A stretch of DNA of 64,000 bases from Chamaelirium japonicum (lineage: Eukaryota > Streptophyta > Magnoliopsida > Liliales > Melanthiaceae): NCBI GenBank assembly GCA_947650365.1, contig OX393549.1, forward strand, positions 19,201,532 through 19,265,531, written 5' to 3'. Below, piece by piece: positions 11,847 to 22,574 of this stretch. Under the pieces are notes generated by a model. That model saw only the letters and a program-made list of their open reading frames with translations. It ran no database searches and was not told where the DNA came from. The position numbers were made by a program, and so were the translations under genes. How positions within the stretch are numbered: the first letter of the stretch is position 1; each line of letters opens with the position of its first letter.

Positions 11847-12118
11847 TTGTCGATGGCGGTGATAAGCGGTGGCTGGTGGTGGTCGACGACCGACGATGGC
11901 CGATGGCTACGGCCGGCGAGGAGGTCGCTATAGGCGGTGGCGTCCAGTGGTGGACGACGGCGGGAGGTGTTGATATCAACATGGGTTCATCCCATGACCA
12001 TAGATGGTGGTCGTTCGTTTTCGGATCGTCACATGTCGCTTTCCAACAGCGACCGATAGGGGAGACGAGACGATCATAGTGGAGTGGAGTCGAGCCCCCC
12101 TATCAGTGCCCTTCAGAG

Positions 12119-12759
12119 GAATGCAAGGGATGCGCACGATGCATTCCGGATGGCGTGGTGATTGCGCATCACTGCGCCCATCTGACGGCTCTCCCGGCTA
12201 GGGTGCATCCTATTTCATGCACCGCGTGTACGCATACCGCCGCTCTCATTCTTACGAGTGCCGCGCTTCGTCTAACCGCTAGATTCCACGGCTTCTGCGG
12301 TGGTCCCGACTTTTTTTGTTGGCGGTGGTCCCCAACTATGGCATCGGCATGTGATAATCCCAACGATACAGAAGTCGACACGTGGTCGCACCAGGGCCAC
12401 AATCCAATGCGAGGGAGACCGTGTAGGGAATTAGGTGGTCGTCGTCGTCGTCGCTTCTTTCTTTCCAGCCTTTTTTTTCCAACCACGCTGGTCACCTTTT
12501 TTTCCATTCCCAGCAAAGCTTTGCCTGCTAAAGCTGAAAGTGGGCCGAGCCCTAGCCCATCTTTACTTTACATAGTGGTGGTGGGCCCCCGACCAGTTCT
12601 TCCCACTTGCTCTTCCCACTCTACCCTTCTTCCCACAATACCCCTCCCTTGAGTGCCCTAGTATTTTAATAAAAAAAAAATTCTTTGGAAAAGGTTCCCA
12701 AGGATAAAGACTCTCTAGGGCAAAAGAAATGCCCTGACTCGATTCTAATGACCCTATAG
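12119..12759. other. GC-rich stretch, no recognised gene
   Basis: A 165-codon frame on the plus strand (12155-12652) and a 115-codon frame on the minus strand overlap here. Neither has a domain that I recognise, and composition (GTCGTC runs, C-rich tracts) explains their openness. Confidence 0.35.
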
Positions 12760-12767
12760 GTTGGGGA

Positions 12768-13400
12768 TAGGGCTGTGCAGCCGTGCAGGATCCAAACCAA
12801 ACCGACCAAATTAAATTCTGGACATCAAATTTCCTCCCGTGATGATTGTAATCTTTGTTGTTACACTCGATGGGTGCACAAACAATAATGTAACTTTGAC
12901 ATTTTATTAATATAATTCTGGTATCCAAAAAAAAAAACCAAGCCGATCAAACCGAGCTAGCTAAACGGGTCGATTTTGATAGATTTCTACCACACTTAAT
13001 GGATCGATCGCTTTGGATTGGATTTATAAAAAATTGACATAATTTGATTGGTTAACAGATTTGACAAGTTTAAAATCAACCAAAACCAAACATATATATA
13101 AACTTTGGAATAATGTAGGATGTCTCAAAATCAGTTCATTGCCTTATATATATACCTAAATATTCGACAACAATGACTATTTTCAAAGTTGTAAAAAAAA
13201 AAAAAAAACCCAATAGATATGGGCCAAAGTCCAAACCTACCATCCAATCCAATCAAAACCGACTTTTTATTGGATTGGTTTCGATTGGATTCCCATCTCA
13301 GATCGGCTTGGATCGGATTGAAAATCCTCAAAACTAACAAAGGTTGGATCGGTTTAAGTTTTACCTAAATAGGTTGGTTTCGAACCGATACACACCTCTA
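12768..13400. mobile_element. hAT-type MITE (TAGGGCTGTG termini)
   Basis: Starts TAGGGCTGTG and ends CACACCTCTA. The flanks are GTTGGGGA (12760-12767) and GTTGGGAA (13401-13408), 7 of 8 matching, as for hAT insertions. Inside, a stretch ending in a run of A at 12927-12938 looks like the 3' end of a short retroposed sequence. Confidence 0.75.
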
Positions 13401-13579
13401 GTTGGGAAGGCTTGTTGGCATCACCGCAAAGGCCAGAGGGGAAAACATTTCAACATGCCCAAATGCCGTATGTCAGCATCAATGTGTGGAGGATCCACTC
13501 TGCCTTGCGCGAAGTGCAGCTTGCTGATTGACATGCACAATGCAAACGCAATGATAAGACATTTAGTCAACGTTTTACC

Positions 13580-13660
13580 TCCAACTGATAGCTTAGTTGG
13601 TAAGACACATGCGACTCATGGCTTTTGATTAAGGGTTTGAACAAGTGCTGCATCATAATT
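13580..13660 (+). repeat. tRNA-like (SINE-type) A/B box fragment
   Basis: TAGCTTAGTTGGTAAGAC at 13589-13606 is a near-perfect A box, and GGGTTTGAACA at 13633-13643 a degraded B box, 44 bases apart. The stems of a full tRNA are not convincing, so this is probably a SINE relic. Confidence 0.5.
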
Positions 13661-14157
13661 CCACCCCCTATCTCCATGCCTTAATTGCAAGTCTTGATTG
13701 AGGGTCATTCCAACCGATCGGATCATTAAAAATCAAGACATTTCTCTAGCTCTTATGTCGGATTTCGATCTCGGTGCATCTTGCGCCGACACACAAACAA
13801 TTGATGTACTGACCACTTGATCTTTTCCAAAATTAAGCGGCTAATTACCTCTTTTTTGGTAATAAAGTAGGCAACTACTTTAAAAAAAAAGTAGGAGTGA
13901 TCTAGAAAACTAATAGTCAATTAAAAACAAAAATAAAATAAAATAAAGTATTAGTAATAAGGAATTAAAGTTTGGAAAAGATAAGAAGCATAATTGGAGA
14001 GAGAGATTAGACATAAAACTCCACGCTAAATAAAAACAAATGAGACACAGTGCTCCTTACATTACACAAAGGAAACCCCAACCCCCTCCCATTTGACAAA
14101 TTAAAATTAACACCATAAATTAAAGAAAAAGAAAAAGAAAGTAGAGAAAGAACCACC
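13661..14157. other. AT-rich intergenic DNA and PIP2 3' flank
   Basis: No gene. The part nearest 14157 lies downstream of PIP2 on its strand and may include the transcript end. I did not see a clear AATAAA signal on the minus strand. Confidence 0.4.
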
Positions 14158-14258
14158 CTCCACCCACCACCCACCACCCACCCCCCACCCCCACCCCCAC
14201 CCCCACCCCCACCCCCACCCCCACCCCCACCACCCTCCCCTCCCCTCCCCTCCCCTCT
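14158..14258 (-). promoter_or_regulatory. G-rich tract in the PIP2 3' flank (quadruplex-prone)
   Basis: On the transcript strand, runs of GGGG separated by single A are followed by many GGGGGT units and then GGGTGGTGGG. It begins about 63 nt after the PIP2 stop codon. Four or more G-runs with one-base loops are the classic pattern for a very stable G-quadruplex in DNA, or in RNA if transcribed. A role is inference. Confidence 0.6.
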
Positions 14259-14320
14259 CATACACAACAAATTAAGCAGACGCGGAGGCCAAACTGAGAT
14301 AAGCTGCTTGGGTTGGGCTC

Positions 14321-15115
14321 TCAGTTGTTGGGGTTGCTCCGGAACGAACCCAGCGCCTTGATGGCCGCCGCCCGAAGGAGGTACTGGTGGTACGCCGCCG
14401 CCGCCAGCGCTCCGACGAAGGGTCCTACCCAGAAAATCCACTGCAGCAGGACAAAGAGACGGTATTTGTAATCATATAAAGAGGAGTAGCAGAGGTTCGG
14501 GGAGCAGGAGTTGCAGCCTCTTACATGATCACGCCAGGCCTTGTGCTTATTGTAGATGACGGCGGCGCCCAAGCTCCTCGCCGGGTTGATGCCCGTGCCG
14601 GTGATCGGGATGGTCGCCAGGTGCACCATGAACACCGCGAACCCGATCGGAAGCGGCGCCAACACCTGCAGCAAGGACACCGTATACGACTCAGTCCCCC
14701 TAACCCAAAAGCCCTAGAGACATATATATGTTGGGGCGGGGGGGAACGAAAACGGAGAAGATTTATACGGACCGGGACGTGGGAGTCGCGGGCGCTGCGC
14801 TTGGGGTCAGTGGCGGAGAAGACGGTGTAGACGAGGACGAAGGTGCCGATGATCTCGGCACCGAGGGCGGTGCCCTTGGAGTAGCCGGGGGAGACCTCGT
14901 TGGCGCCTCCGCCGAGGGAGTTGTAGTAGGTATGCATGATCCCCTTCACGATCCCCACCCCGCAGATGGCACCCAGGCACTGCGCCACCATGTACAGCAC
15001 CGCGCGCACCAGCGACACCTTCCTCGCCAGGAACAACCCGAACGTCACCGCCGGGTTTATGTGCCCGCCTGTAAACATGCACCAGCATGTCAGATCAAAC
15101 CTAACAGCCAAATCC

Positions 15116-15151
<36 letters not shown>

Positions 15152-15446
15152 GACCGGAGATGCCGGCGGTGCAGTAGACGAGGATGAAGATCATTCCGCC
15201 GAAGGCCCAGGCGATTCCGAGGAGGCCGACGCCGTCGCAAGCGTCGGCCGCGGACTGCTTCTTGTAGCCGATGACGGTGGCGACGGTGACGTAGAGGAAG
15301 AGGAGGGTGGCGACGAACTCGGCGATGACGGCGCGGTAGAAGGACCAGAGACGGAGCTCCCCCATGTCCAGCAGCGGCGCTGGCGGAGGGTCCGTGTAGT
15401 CCTTCGCCGCCGGGTGCTCACCCTCCACAGTCACTTCCTTCGACAT
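14321..15446 (-). CDS. PIP2: plasma-membrane aquaporin, PIP2 type (four exons)
   Basis: Water channel of the plasma membrane; some family members also pass hydrogen peroxide. Exons by my reading: 15446-15155, 15068-14773, 14665-14525 and 14440-14321, giving 282 residues, normal for PIP2. All three introns (86, 107 and 84 bp) are GT-AG. Six membrane helices fit the family. The NPA motifs are [10 protein letters not shown] at the start of exon 2 and GINPARSLG in exon 3, and the selectivity-filter residues Phe, His, Thr and Arg expected of PIPs are present. Loop B has RKVSLVRA with its phosphorylatable Ser; loop D has RDSHVP with the pH-gating His; the tail ALGSFRSN holds the two Ser known as phosphorylation sites in PIP2. 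The short N-terminus argues against PIP1. The ATG is the first in the frame after a CT-rich leader. No damage is seen. Confidence 0.96.
15117..15148. repeat. (AG)16 microsatellite in PIP2 intron 1
   Basis: Sixteen AG units fill over a third of the 86-bp first intron. On the transcript they read as CT repeats starting about 6 nt after the donor site. Confidence 0.9.
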
Positions 15447-15583
15447 CTCTACTCTCTCTCTCTCCTCGTGCCGCTCTCTCTCTACAACGGAAAAATGAGA
15501 AGGGCCGAGGGGGGTGATTTATGGATAAGAACCGGGGGATGGAAATCTTTGAAAATGAACATATTATATTAATAAATAAGTGG

Positions 15584-15628
<45 letters not shown>

Positions 15629-15640
15629 GGGGAGTGGGCC
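15447..15640 (-). promoter_or_regulatory. PIP2 leader and core promoter region
   Basis: On the minus strand upstream of the ATG come CT-rich leader DNA (to about 15490), an AT-rich CCATAAATCA near 15513-15522, and TTATTTATTAATATAATATG near 15561-15580. Either AT-rich site could act as the TATA box. A (GA)n tract at 15587-15625, read as CT repeats on the gene strand, lies just upstream; such tracts are known binding sites for plant GAGA-binding (BPC) proteins. The start site cannot be fixed from sequence. Confidence 0.5.
15587..15625. repeat. (GA)n microsatellite upstream of PIP2
   Basis: About 19 GA units lying 140-180 bp before the PIP2 ATG. Confidence 0.92.
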
Positions 15641-15740
15641 GGTCCGGTGTGGGGCCAGCTACAGCGAGACCATGTGATGAGGTTGATGCCACTAGCTCTG
15701 CTCATCATCTACTCTCCTTACAGCGAGACGACGGGGTTAG

Positions 15741-16480
15741 CCGGCCCCACCACGTCAGCCTGGCATCCAACAACTTGCTACTTTACACTGTTTACAGTCT
15801 CCAACGGTTACATTTCGCCGTGTATCCCCGCCCCACCCAACACACACACACCCACAGTCGCGATCATCACCGTTGATTCAAGACGGGACGTTAGGGCGTA
15901 CGTGTCGGGATGGTATTAGTTGTCTGGACGGCCACATGACCGTCCAATTAGAGCCCCCAGCCGCCTCTTCAATCGGGGTCCACTCCACAGCCAGAGCGGC
16001 GACCAACTAACCAGAATGGAAGATGCTACTGATCCCTGTAACCGGTGTTCCCTCGGGTCATGCTACGTGGCGCCTGATCATACCGTCATTTCGCCTGCGG
16101 GTTCGGATGGCCGTGGATTGGGCGGGGCAGAACAGCGCCAGGTGAGTTTAGATGACCGGTCTGAGTTGGACACGTGATGGTCGGGGTGTGCATCCCGGTC
16201 GTTGTTACCCGTGCTCGGTTGGCAGTCGCTGTCAACCCCGCACCCCGCGCTCCACTGACGGTCCCTCACGTGACTCGCTGGTGCACTCGCCGTCCATCCT
16301 GTCACGTGACTCACGTGCAGCAGCACAGCAGCGGCTAGCCGTTCCAATTTTCACGTTTTTTCTTTGGAAAATGCTACCAGTCCCGAAACGTTCAACCCGA
16401 GTGCGAACCAGGATGACGTGTCCGGATAACAACCGTCTGATAGAAAAGAGACGCTGTGATTGGATGCCACGTCATTCGGG
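15741..16480 (-). promoter_or_regulatory. cluster of ACGT-core (ABRE/G-box-like) sites upstream of PIP2
   Basis: By eye I count about twelve ACGT cores in 740 bp. They include CACGTG at about 16171, 16267, 16303 and 16312, TACGTGGC at about 16064, GACGTGTCC near 16415 and CCACGTCA near 15750 and 16468. Roughly three would be expected by chance. ACGT-core elements bind bZIP (ABF/AREB) and bHLH factors, so ABA, stress or light control of PIP2 is plausible but inferred. Confidence 0.5.
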
Positions 16481-16660
16481 TTAAATACCTTAACGGACTG
16501 GCGAAAGATCGGTGGTGATTGCTGTATGATGCTATACAGCTGATTGGATCCTGAAAGAGAGGAGCGACGGATCAGGTTTAACGGCGGCAATAAATGGGGC
16601 CCACCACGCACGCAAGGCGACATTGCCATATCACGAAGCGAATCTGGTAGAACTGAGCAC

Positions 16661-16806
16661 TCCAACATACAACGGGACATAAATTCGGACATACTGCGGT
16701 GGTGTGGGGCCATCGACTCATCGGCCAAGGGGCCAACGCACGAAGCACAGGCCGCTGCCCCCCCCCCCGCAGTATGTGCGAGTGAATGTCCCATTGTATG
16801 TTCAAA
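16661..16806. mobile_element. small foldback MITE
   Basis: CAACATACAACGGGACAT on the left returns inverted as ATGTCCCATTGTATGTTCAA on the right, and CATACTGCGG as CCGCAGTATG, giving arms of about 40-50 bp around a C-rich centre. I found no certain target duplication. Confidence 0.65.
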
Positions 16807-17047
16807 TAGCATTTTTTAATATACCCTCCACATGTGCATATATCTTCACGATTGGCCATCGGCAACATTTTGGTGCCCCACCGGTTATTTGGGTCAACGT
16901 AACCCTCCAATGTGAACCGTTGGATGCAACCAAACGGGAGGCTCTTCCTTGTCGTCTCTATCGGGCCAGCTCCAATCCGCAGAACATGCAGGACTGATCC
17001 AAATGGCATCCATGTCACAGCAAAATCAGCCCAAAATGTGCTCTAGC

Positions 17048-17448
17048 TAAGGGTGGCAACGGGTCATGTCGTGTCGGGTTTGTGTCTTGTCTAGTTTCGG
17101 ATCGTGTCTAAAACCCCTAGACCCGGACCCGACCTGTTTAACTAATCGTGTCTAGATCCTAAACCCATACCCGACCCGTTTATAAACGGGCAGACCCGAT
17201 AAGACCCGTTTACCACATGGGTTTACTCAGTTGACCCGATCCGACCCGATCCGACGTAACCCAATAGACCCGCTAATACTATATATTACAGTATCGGATT
17301 GCGCGTAGACCCGACCCGACACAACCCATTGAATTTTAAACGGGTCTTCCCGGGTCTACCATGTCCAGACCCTAAACCCCGACCCGAACCCATTTAGACC
17401 TGACCCAGATCCGCTAACTTCGTGTCGGGTCCGAAATTGGCAGCCTTA
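17048..17448 (+). mobile_element. hAT-type MITE, ACCCG family, perfect 8-bp TSD
   Basis: Starts TAAGGGTGGCAAC and ends TTGGCAGCCTTA, flanked by a perfect GCTCTAGC at 17040-17047 and 17449-17456. The interior is the same CCCGACCCG-rich text as the copies at 42502 and 56048, including two CTAAACCC telo-box-like motifs. No coding capacity. Confidence 0.85.
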
Positions 17449-17456
17449 GCTCTAGC

Positions 17457-17728
17457 TCTAGCCCTAGCGTTGTGTGAGTGGTCCTTAGGAGTATGTTTTG
17501 GGCTCTCCAAAGAGAGTTTTTTTGGACTTCGGTTGTATCCAAACATGTTCTTTGTCTTTTTTAGGGATTCTGGGTTTTTAGAATCTCATAATCCCCGATC
17601 CGAAACACATCCAAACAGACCGTAACATTGGAGTCGCCGCAGCAATGCCCATCTTGGCCTGCATCATATTACCTGTTTGGCGAAAGAGTTGAATAAAGCC
17701 AGCTCGTTCTTGATAGTGCCGATCGTTT
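17457..17728. other. no recognisable gene
   Basis: Short intergenic stretch between the MITE and the tandem duplication. Nothing supported. Confidence 0.35.
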
Positions 17729-19231
17729 GATCATAATCTTGATAACTCATTCTCAATAGATAAATATGGATGCGATTGAAGAAGAAGATTGATTGAAGAA
17801 GAAGATTGCTTGGACAAGACAAGTATCAAAGCACCAAAGCAAAAACAACAAAATACAAAAACATGAGTGTATAAATAAAATAAAATATTATTTTACAAAA
17901 TAAAATAAAATAAAATTTTACAAAATCAAAGCTATTGAGATTATAAAGAAATTGCAAATTTTGGTTGCTATGCAACATTGCATCCAATTACTATATCTTA
18001 CCAACAAATTCAAATATGTAGACAACTATTTTTGCTAGGAACTGCCATATCGAGTTAAGAGGGATTTCTCAAATAAAAAAGAAACAGCAACAAAAGAGTA
18101 CCTTCACTTCTAAGACACTTTGGTTGAGCTAGCCAAATGTGGATTTGGATTGCATTCAATCTATTCTTAACCACCGGCTGATTCTTTGTCAGACTTTGCA
18201 AGTGAAGGCATCGTAAATGAACAAGCAATAAGACATGGGTGTTGCTATTTGCACCCACAAGATTAATAACATCCCCAATATCATGCATAGACCACAGCCC
18301 GATTTTTTATTTTTTACTAATTTGATAATGCACCCCACAAAAGGGTTTGCCTCTCCTCTCTCTCCTCTTGTTCCTCCCCCTCCTCCTTCTCCTCACAACT
18401 TCTTCCTTGCACTTTGGTTCAGCGTCCGTCGATGCACGCTGCAATCACAGCAGCCGGTGCTTTCAAGTTGTCGCATGTCGGCCAATATTTCCGCACTTGT
18501 CTCCACCCAAAGCCCCTCCTCCAAAGACACAAACCACCCAAGGAGAAGGCGTAGTGTAGACTACTTTCATTCCACGCGCAATATAGCGGCCTTCCTTGCA
18601 TCTCTGGCTGCAGGCTACCCTAGCGAATGCCTAGTTTCACCTGGGCGAAGGATCCTACCCACGATTTCTCCTCTGAAGTCTTGAACCGCTCAGGGGGGAG
18701 GCACTGTACCATGGCCTCACCCAAGTCCTCCTAGCCTCATCTCTTAGTTGTCGCTCGTAAGACTTGATCCATTCACCATTTCTAGCTTTTGAGGTGTATC
18801 CCTCCTTTTATATAGGTGGGTTCCTTCACCTCCAAGATACCCTTGCTTGTGCGCCAAGTAATCATAACAGGCCACGTCGAAGTTGGGCTGAACTCATGGG
18901 CAACCAAACCAAACACCTTGTTGGTTGACATAAACCACACCAAGTCGGTCAAGAGCAACAACCAACCACGTCGATCGTGAGTGATCGACATGTCTGCAAG
19001 AATGAGGATGAAGAGGAGAAGGGAGGGGAGGAGGAGGAGGAAGAGGAAGATGTTGGAGAATCAGCCTCGCACCATCGTTGATCCCTTGAACTGCGAAAAT
19101 CTTCAGCTCTCATGATGGTGCTCGAGGTTCAAGGAATGGAGCCATGTAGAGATCGCACAGCCATACAATACGATCCACAGATACAATGACAACGAACACC
19201 ACGGAATCACAAGCAATTAAAGACTTGGATG
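17729..19231. repeat. tandem duplication, first copy
   Basis: This 1.5-kb segment recurs from 19232 onward, starting with TGATCATAATCTTGATA in both. It contains phrases such as GACATGGGTGTTGCTATTTG (about 18233 and 19690) that are clearly the same in both copies, with scattered substitutions and indels. On the minus strand CACCTATATAAAAGGAGG (near 18825) looks like a TATA box, so part of the unit may be an LTR or promoter region. The frames inside (69-149 codons) differ between the copies and are not convincing genes. Confidence 0.75.
19051..19231 (-). mobile_element. truncated LTR at the duplication junction
   Basis: After GAAGA it starts TGTTGGAGAATCAGCC and matches the first ~185 bp of the full LTR at 20849-21842. 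It stops exactly where the second duplication copy begins (19232). This shows that the duplication breakpoint lay inside a pre-existing LTR. Confidence 0.75.
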
Positions 19232-21035
19232 ATCATAATCTTGATATTACGTTCTCTATAGATAAATATGGATGAGAGTGAAGAAGAAGATTGCATGGAC
19301 AAGACACCTATTAAAGCACCAAAGCAACAACATACATAAACCTGAGTGTATGTCCAAAAAAAATTAAATTTTACAAAATCATAGCTATTGATATTATAAA
19401 ATGAAATTGCAAACTGAGGTTGCTATGCGACATTGTATCCAATTACTATATCTTACAAGAAAATTCAAATCCGTAGACGGCTATTCTTGCTAGGAACCGC
19501 CGCATCGAGTTAAGAGGTATTTCTCAAAAAAAAAAAAAAAACCCGCCGCGAAGAGTAACTTCACTTGTGAGACACTTCGGTTGAGATAGTCAAATGTGGA
19601 CATGGATCACATTCAATTTGTTCATAATCACCAACTGATTCTATCTCAAGCCTTGTATGTGAACGCATCGTAAATGAACAAGCAATAAGACATGGGTGTT
19701 GCTATTTGCACCCACAAGATTACTAGCATCCCCAATATCATGCACACCACGATCCGATCAAATTTGATTTTTTTTACTATTACCTCCATTTTGATAATGC
19801 ACCTCACAACAGAGTTTGCCTCCCTTCCCTCTCCTCCTGCTCCTCTCGTTTGCTTCTACTCCCCACTAAGATCGCCCCATCGGAGCCACCGGTCCCATGT
19901 ACCTCACCACTACCTCCGCCCTCCTCCTTTCCTTCTTCTTTGTCTTCCTCCCCACTTCTTTCTCTTCCTCCTCCCCTTCCCTTTTCCTCTTTCTCTTCAT
20001 TCCTGTAGATGTGTCTGTTGCTCACTACCAACATGGTTATTCGTTGCTTCTGACCGACATGGTGTGGTCCATGTGTTGTGTGGCATACACGTGATAGGGG
20101 GAAAGCAGACATAACCAAATATCAATTTCTTTTAACGTGATTCACCAGTTGGCCGTGCTACATTTACGGATATAATTTTTTGGTGACCGTACACCCCCAT
20201 ACGCTCCAATTCGTCCGACCATCTTCCACGCCCTTGCACTCTGGTCTAGCTCCCATTGACGCACTTTGCAATCTCAGTAGTCAGTGCTTCCAAGCTGTCG
20301 TATGTCGGCCAACACTTCTGCACTTGTTTCCACCCCAAGCCCTCCTCCAAAGACACGAACCACCCGGGGAGATGGCGTAATACAACGGTGTTCCTCGGAT
20401 CTCGGCTGTAGGTCACTCGGGAGAAACGACTGGTTATACCTAAGCGACAAATCGTCCAACCCTGACCATGGTTTATCCTCCGAAGTCTCGAACCGCTAGG
20501 TGGAGGCACTGTACCGTGGCCTCCCCCCCAGTTTTCCCGGCCTCCTCTTCTCCTACCCGTCGCTTGTAGGTCTTGATCCGTCCGCCGCTTCTGGCTCTTG
20601 AGGTATGTCCCTCCTTTTATATAGGTGGGTTCATTCTCCTCCAAGAAACCCTTGCTTGCGTGCCAAGTAATCCTAACATGCCGCATTGGAGTTGGGCTGA
20701 ACTCATGGGCTGGCAAAGCAAATACCATATTGGTCGATATGAACCACTCCAAGTTGGTTAAGAGCAACTGCTAACCATGTTGGTCGCGAGCGACCGACAC
20801 GTCTGCAGGAATGAGGACGAAGAGGAGAAGGGAGGGGGAGGAGGAAGATATTGGTGAATCAGCTTCGCACCAATACCGATCTGATCCCTTGAACTACGAA
20901 AGCCTTCAGCCCTCAGGATGATGCTCGAGATTCGAGGATTGGAGTCATGCATAGATTGCACAACCATACAGAGGATATAATGCACAAATACAATGACAAC
21001 GAACACCACAGAATCACAGGCAATCAAGGACTTGG
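19232..21035. repeat. tandem duplication, second copy
   Basis: Paralogous to 17729-19231 but carrying an extra C/T-rich stretch around 19840-20110, which opens CT-rich frames on both strands. The copy runs into the LTR that starts at 20849. Confidence 0.7.
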
Positions 21036-21842
21036 ATTATCACTTAGCAAGAATTACACCATGCAGTAGTTATTGTTTGTTGGACCCCGCAAACCCAGAT
21101 CTTGATTATCTCACAGATCACATCCACAAAGTAGAGAACAACCCGCCCAAGATATACACATATTACTGGAGGATTACCAAGAGATGAAAATCGCCCGCTG
21201 AAGGAGAAGCCGAGGTAAAGGTGCCGACGAACCCGGAGAAGTTTCGCACATCATATCCTCTTTCTCTCTTCTTCTTCTTATTCTTCTCTTACAACTTTCT
21301 GTCCTCTCTCTTCTCTCTACGTGGCAAATCCTAGATTGGGTTTTCATTCTCTCATCAACTGTGACTCACTCTCAATCCTCAACCAAGAAGAACCACTCCA
21401 ATATGGTCATGGCAACTACGATCTCACGAGCATCCAAGAGCCCTGGGGGAACACCGCGTCCCCGCCCCCTCCCTCCGGGATGCTTCAACCTTCCCCACGA
21501 TTCTCCCTTCTTTCACCTTTTGTAGCCGTCGTCAATGAATTTCCTTGAATTTCAATCACCTACAACCCTTCTCATTTTCCCCATATATAGCTAGGGTTAG
21601 AGTAGGCCGTTGTCCACCAATTGGAGATCTAAAACTCGAAGTTGTCTTGCCAAAACAGTAGATCCCGCAACCCGACACGTGCTGCCTGAACCCATGTCGT
21701 GCGCACGATGAACCCATCGTGCACCTGATGTCTCCAGGATTTTACTTGCCCAACTTTCCTGACGATTCATTCGTGCCAACGAACTGAAAGTCGTGTGCAC
21801 GATCCTGTCTGGGTATTGGCATTTGCAAGCCAAAACCCAACA
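20849..21842 (-). mobile_element. solo LTR with 5-bp target duplication
   Basis: The ends are TATTGGTGAATC (TG start mutated to TA) and CCAAAACCCAACA, flanked by a perfect GAAGA at 20844-20848 and 21843-21847. No internal retrotransposon domains are attached. On the minus strand a TATATATGG site near 21580-21590 would be the promoter, so the LTR is read leftwards. It is homologous to the LTRs at 46631/54197-54796 and 58942-59881. Recombination between two LTRs of an older element explains a solo LTR. Confidence 0.75.
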
Positions 21843-21847
21843 GAAGA

Positions 21848-22574
21848 AGGGGAGGAAGAGGTGCCAGTGAGGTGCTGTGTGTACGTGGAACCGACGGCTT
21901 CGATGGGGCTATCGGAGTGGAAAGGAGGAGGAGGAGGAGGAGAAGAGGGAGAGATGGACACGATGGCGACGATGGTCGGAGCGGCGAGGAGGTGACGACA
22001 AGGTGATGGGATCCCCCGAGGCTCCAACGGTGGAGGTGACAGTGTGCATATCAATATATCTGGGACATTTCGGGGATGCATCCAATATTTCTTTATTTGT
22101 TAAGTTGAGGGTGCTAGTAATTTGTGGGTGCAAATAGTAACACGTATACCCTAAAACATTATCCCTCCTGTCATGCTAAAAGTTTGAGAATTCTAGATTT
22201 TCCGGAGGCGGTGGGTCAAACAAAATTAAATTTGTTGTAGGATCGATATGGCGTTTTCACGATAATAAAAAAAATTAAAAATTCTCCGACCAAGTGGGCC
22301 ATGGGTGAGAATAAGTTATGATTAGGGGGCCACAAAGTAAGACTATCTGGCAGCTTCCTCATCTAATAAGAATATGCTGCTGCTGAGTGGAACTATTATT
22401 GCTAATGAAATTAAAAAATCGTTATTTATTAAATTAAAAAAATCGTTAAAAAAATCGTTTTTTTAGAAGGGATTCTCAAAAAAAAAAAAAAAAACTCCCA
22501 ACTAAGGGTGGGCCCAGGTGAAGCAAAGTGTAGAATACATCCTGATAGTAAGTGTAGTTCCCATTGTGCCCTTT
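21848..22574. other. intergenic DNA, no gene supported
   Basis: A GGAGGAGGAGGAG run near 21922 and AT-rich DNA from 22150. The short frames are not recognised. Confidence 0.35.

Larger units (their letters stand above)
11021..12118. mobile_element. large foldback element
   Basis: The DNA around 11021-11190 returns in inverted form at 11950-12118: for example GATCCGAAAACAAACGACCA on the left against TGGTCGTTCGTTTTCGGATC on the right, and CTATCGGTTGCTG against CAGCGACCGATAG. The arms are over 100 bp and imperfect. Between them lie a 49-bp minisatellite and a nested hAT MITE. No transposase is visible. I did not find a clear target duplication, so the outer limits are approximate. Confidence 0.6.

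Noticed and set aside
12155..12652. 165-codon plus-strand frame
   Set aside because: An equally long frame overlaps on the other strand, with no recognised motif; repeats of GTCGTC and C-rich text explain it.
13589..13643. A functional tRNA gene
   Set aside because: A and B boxes are present but the B box is degraded and no full set of stems is visible.
14525..15177. Plus-strand frames of 101 and 149 codons across the aquaporin gene
   Set aside because: Shadows of the PIP2 exons on the opposite strand; the minus-strand reading has all family motifs and correct splice sites.
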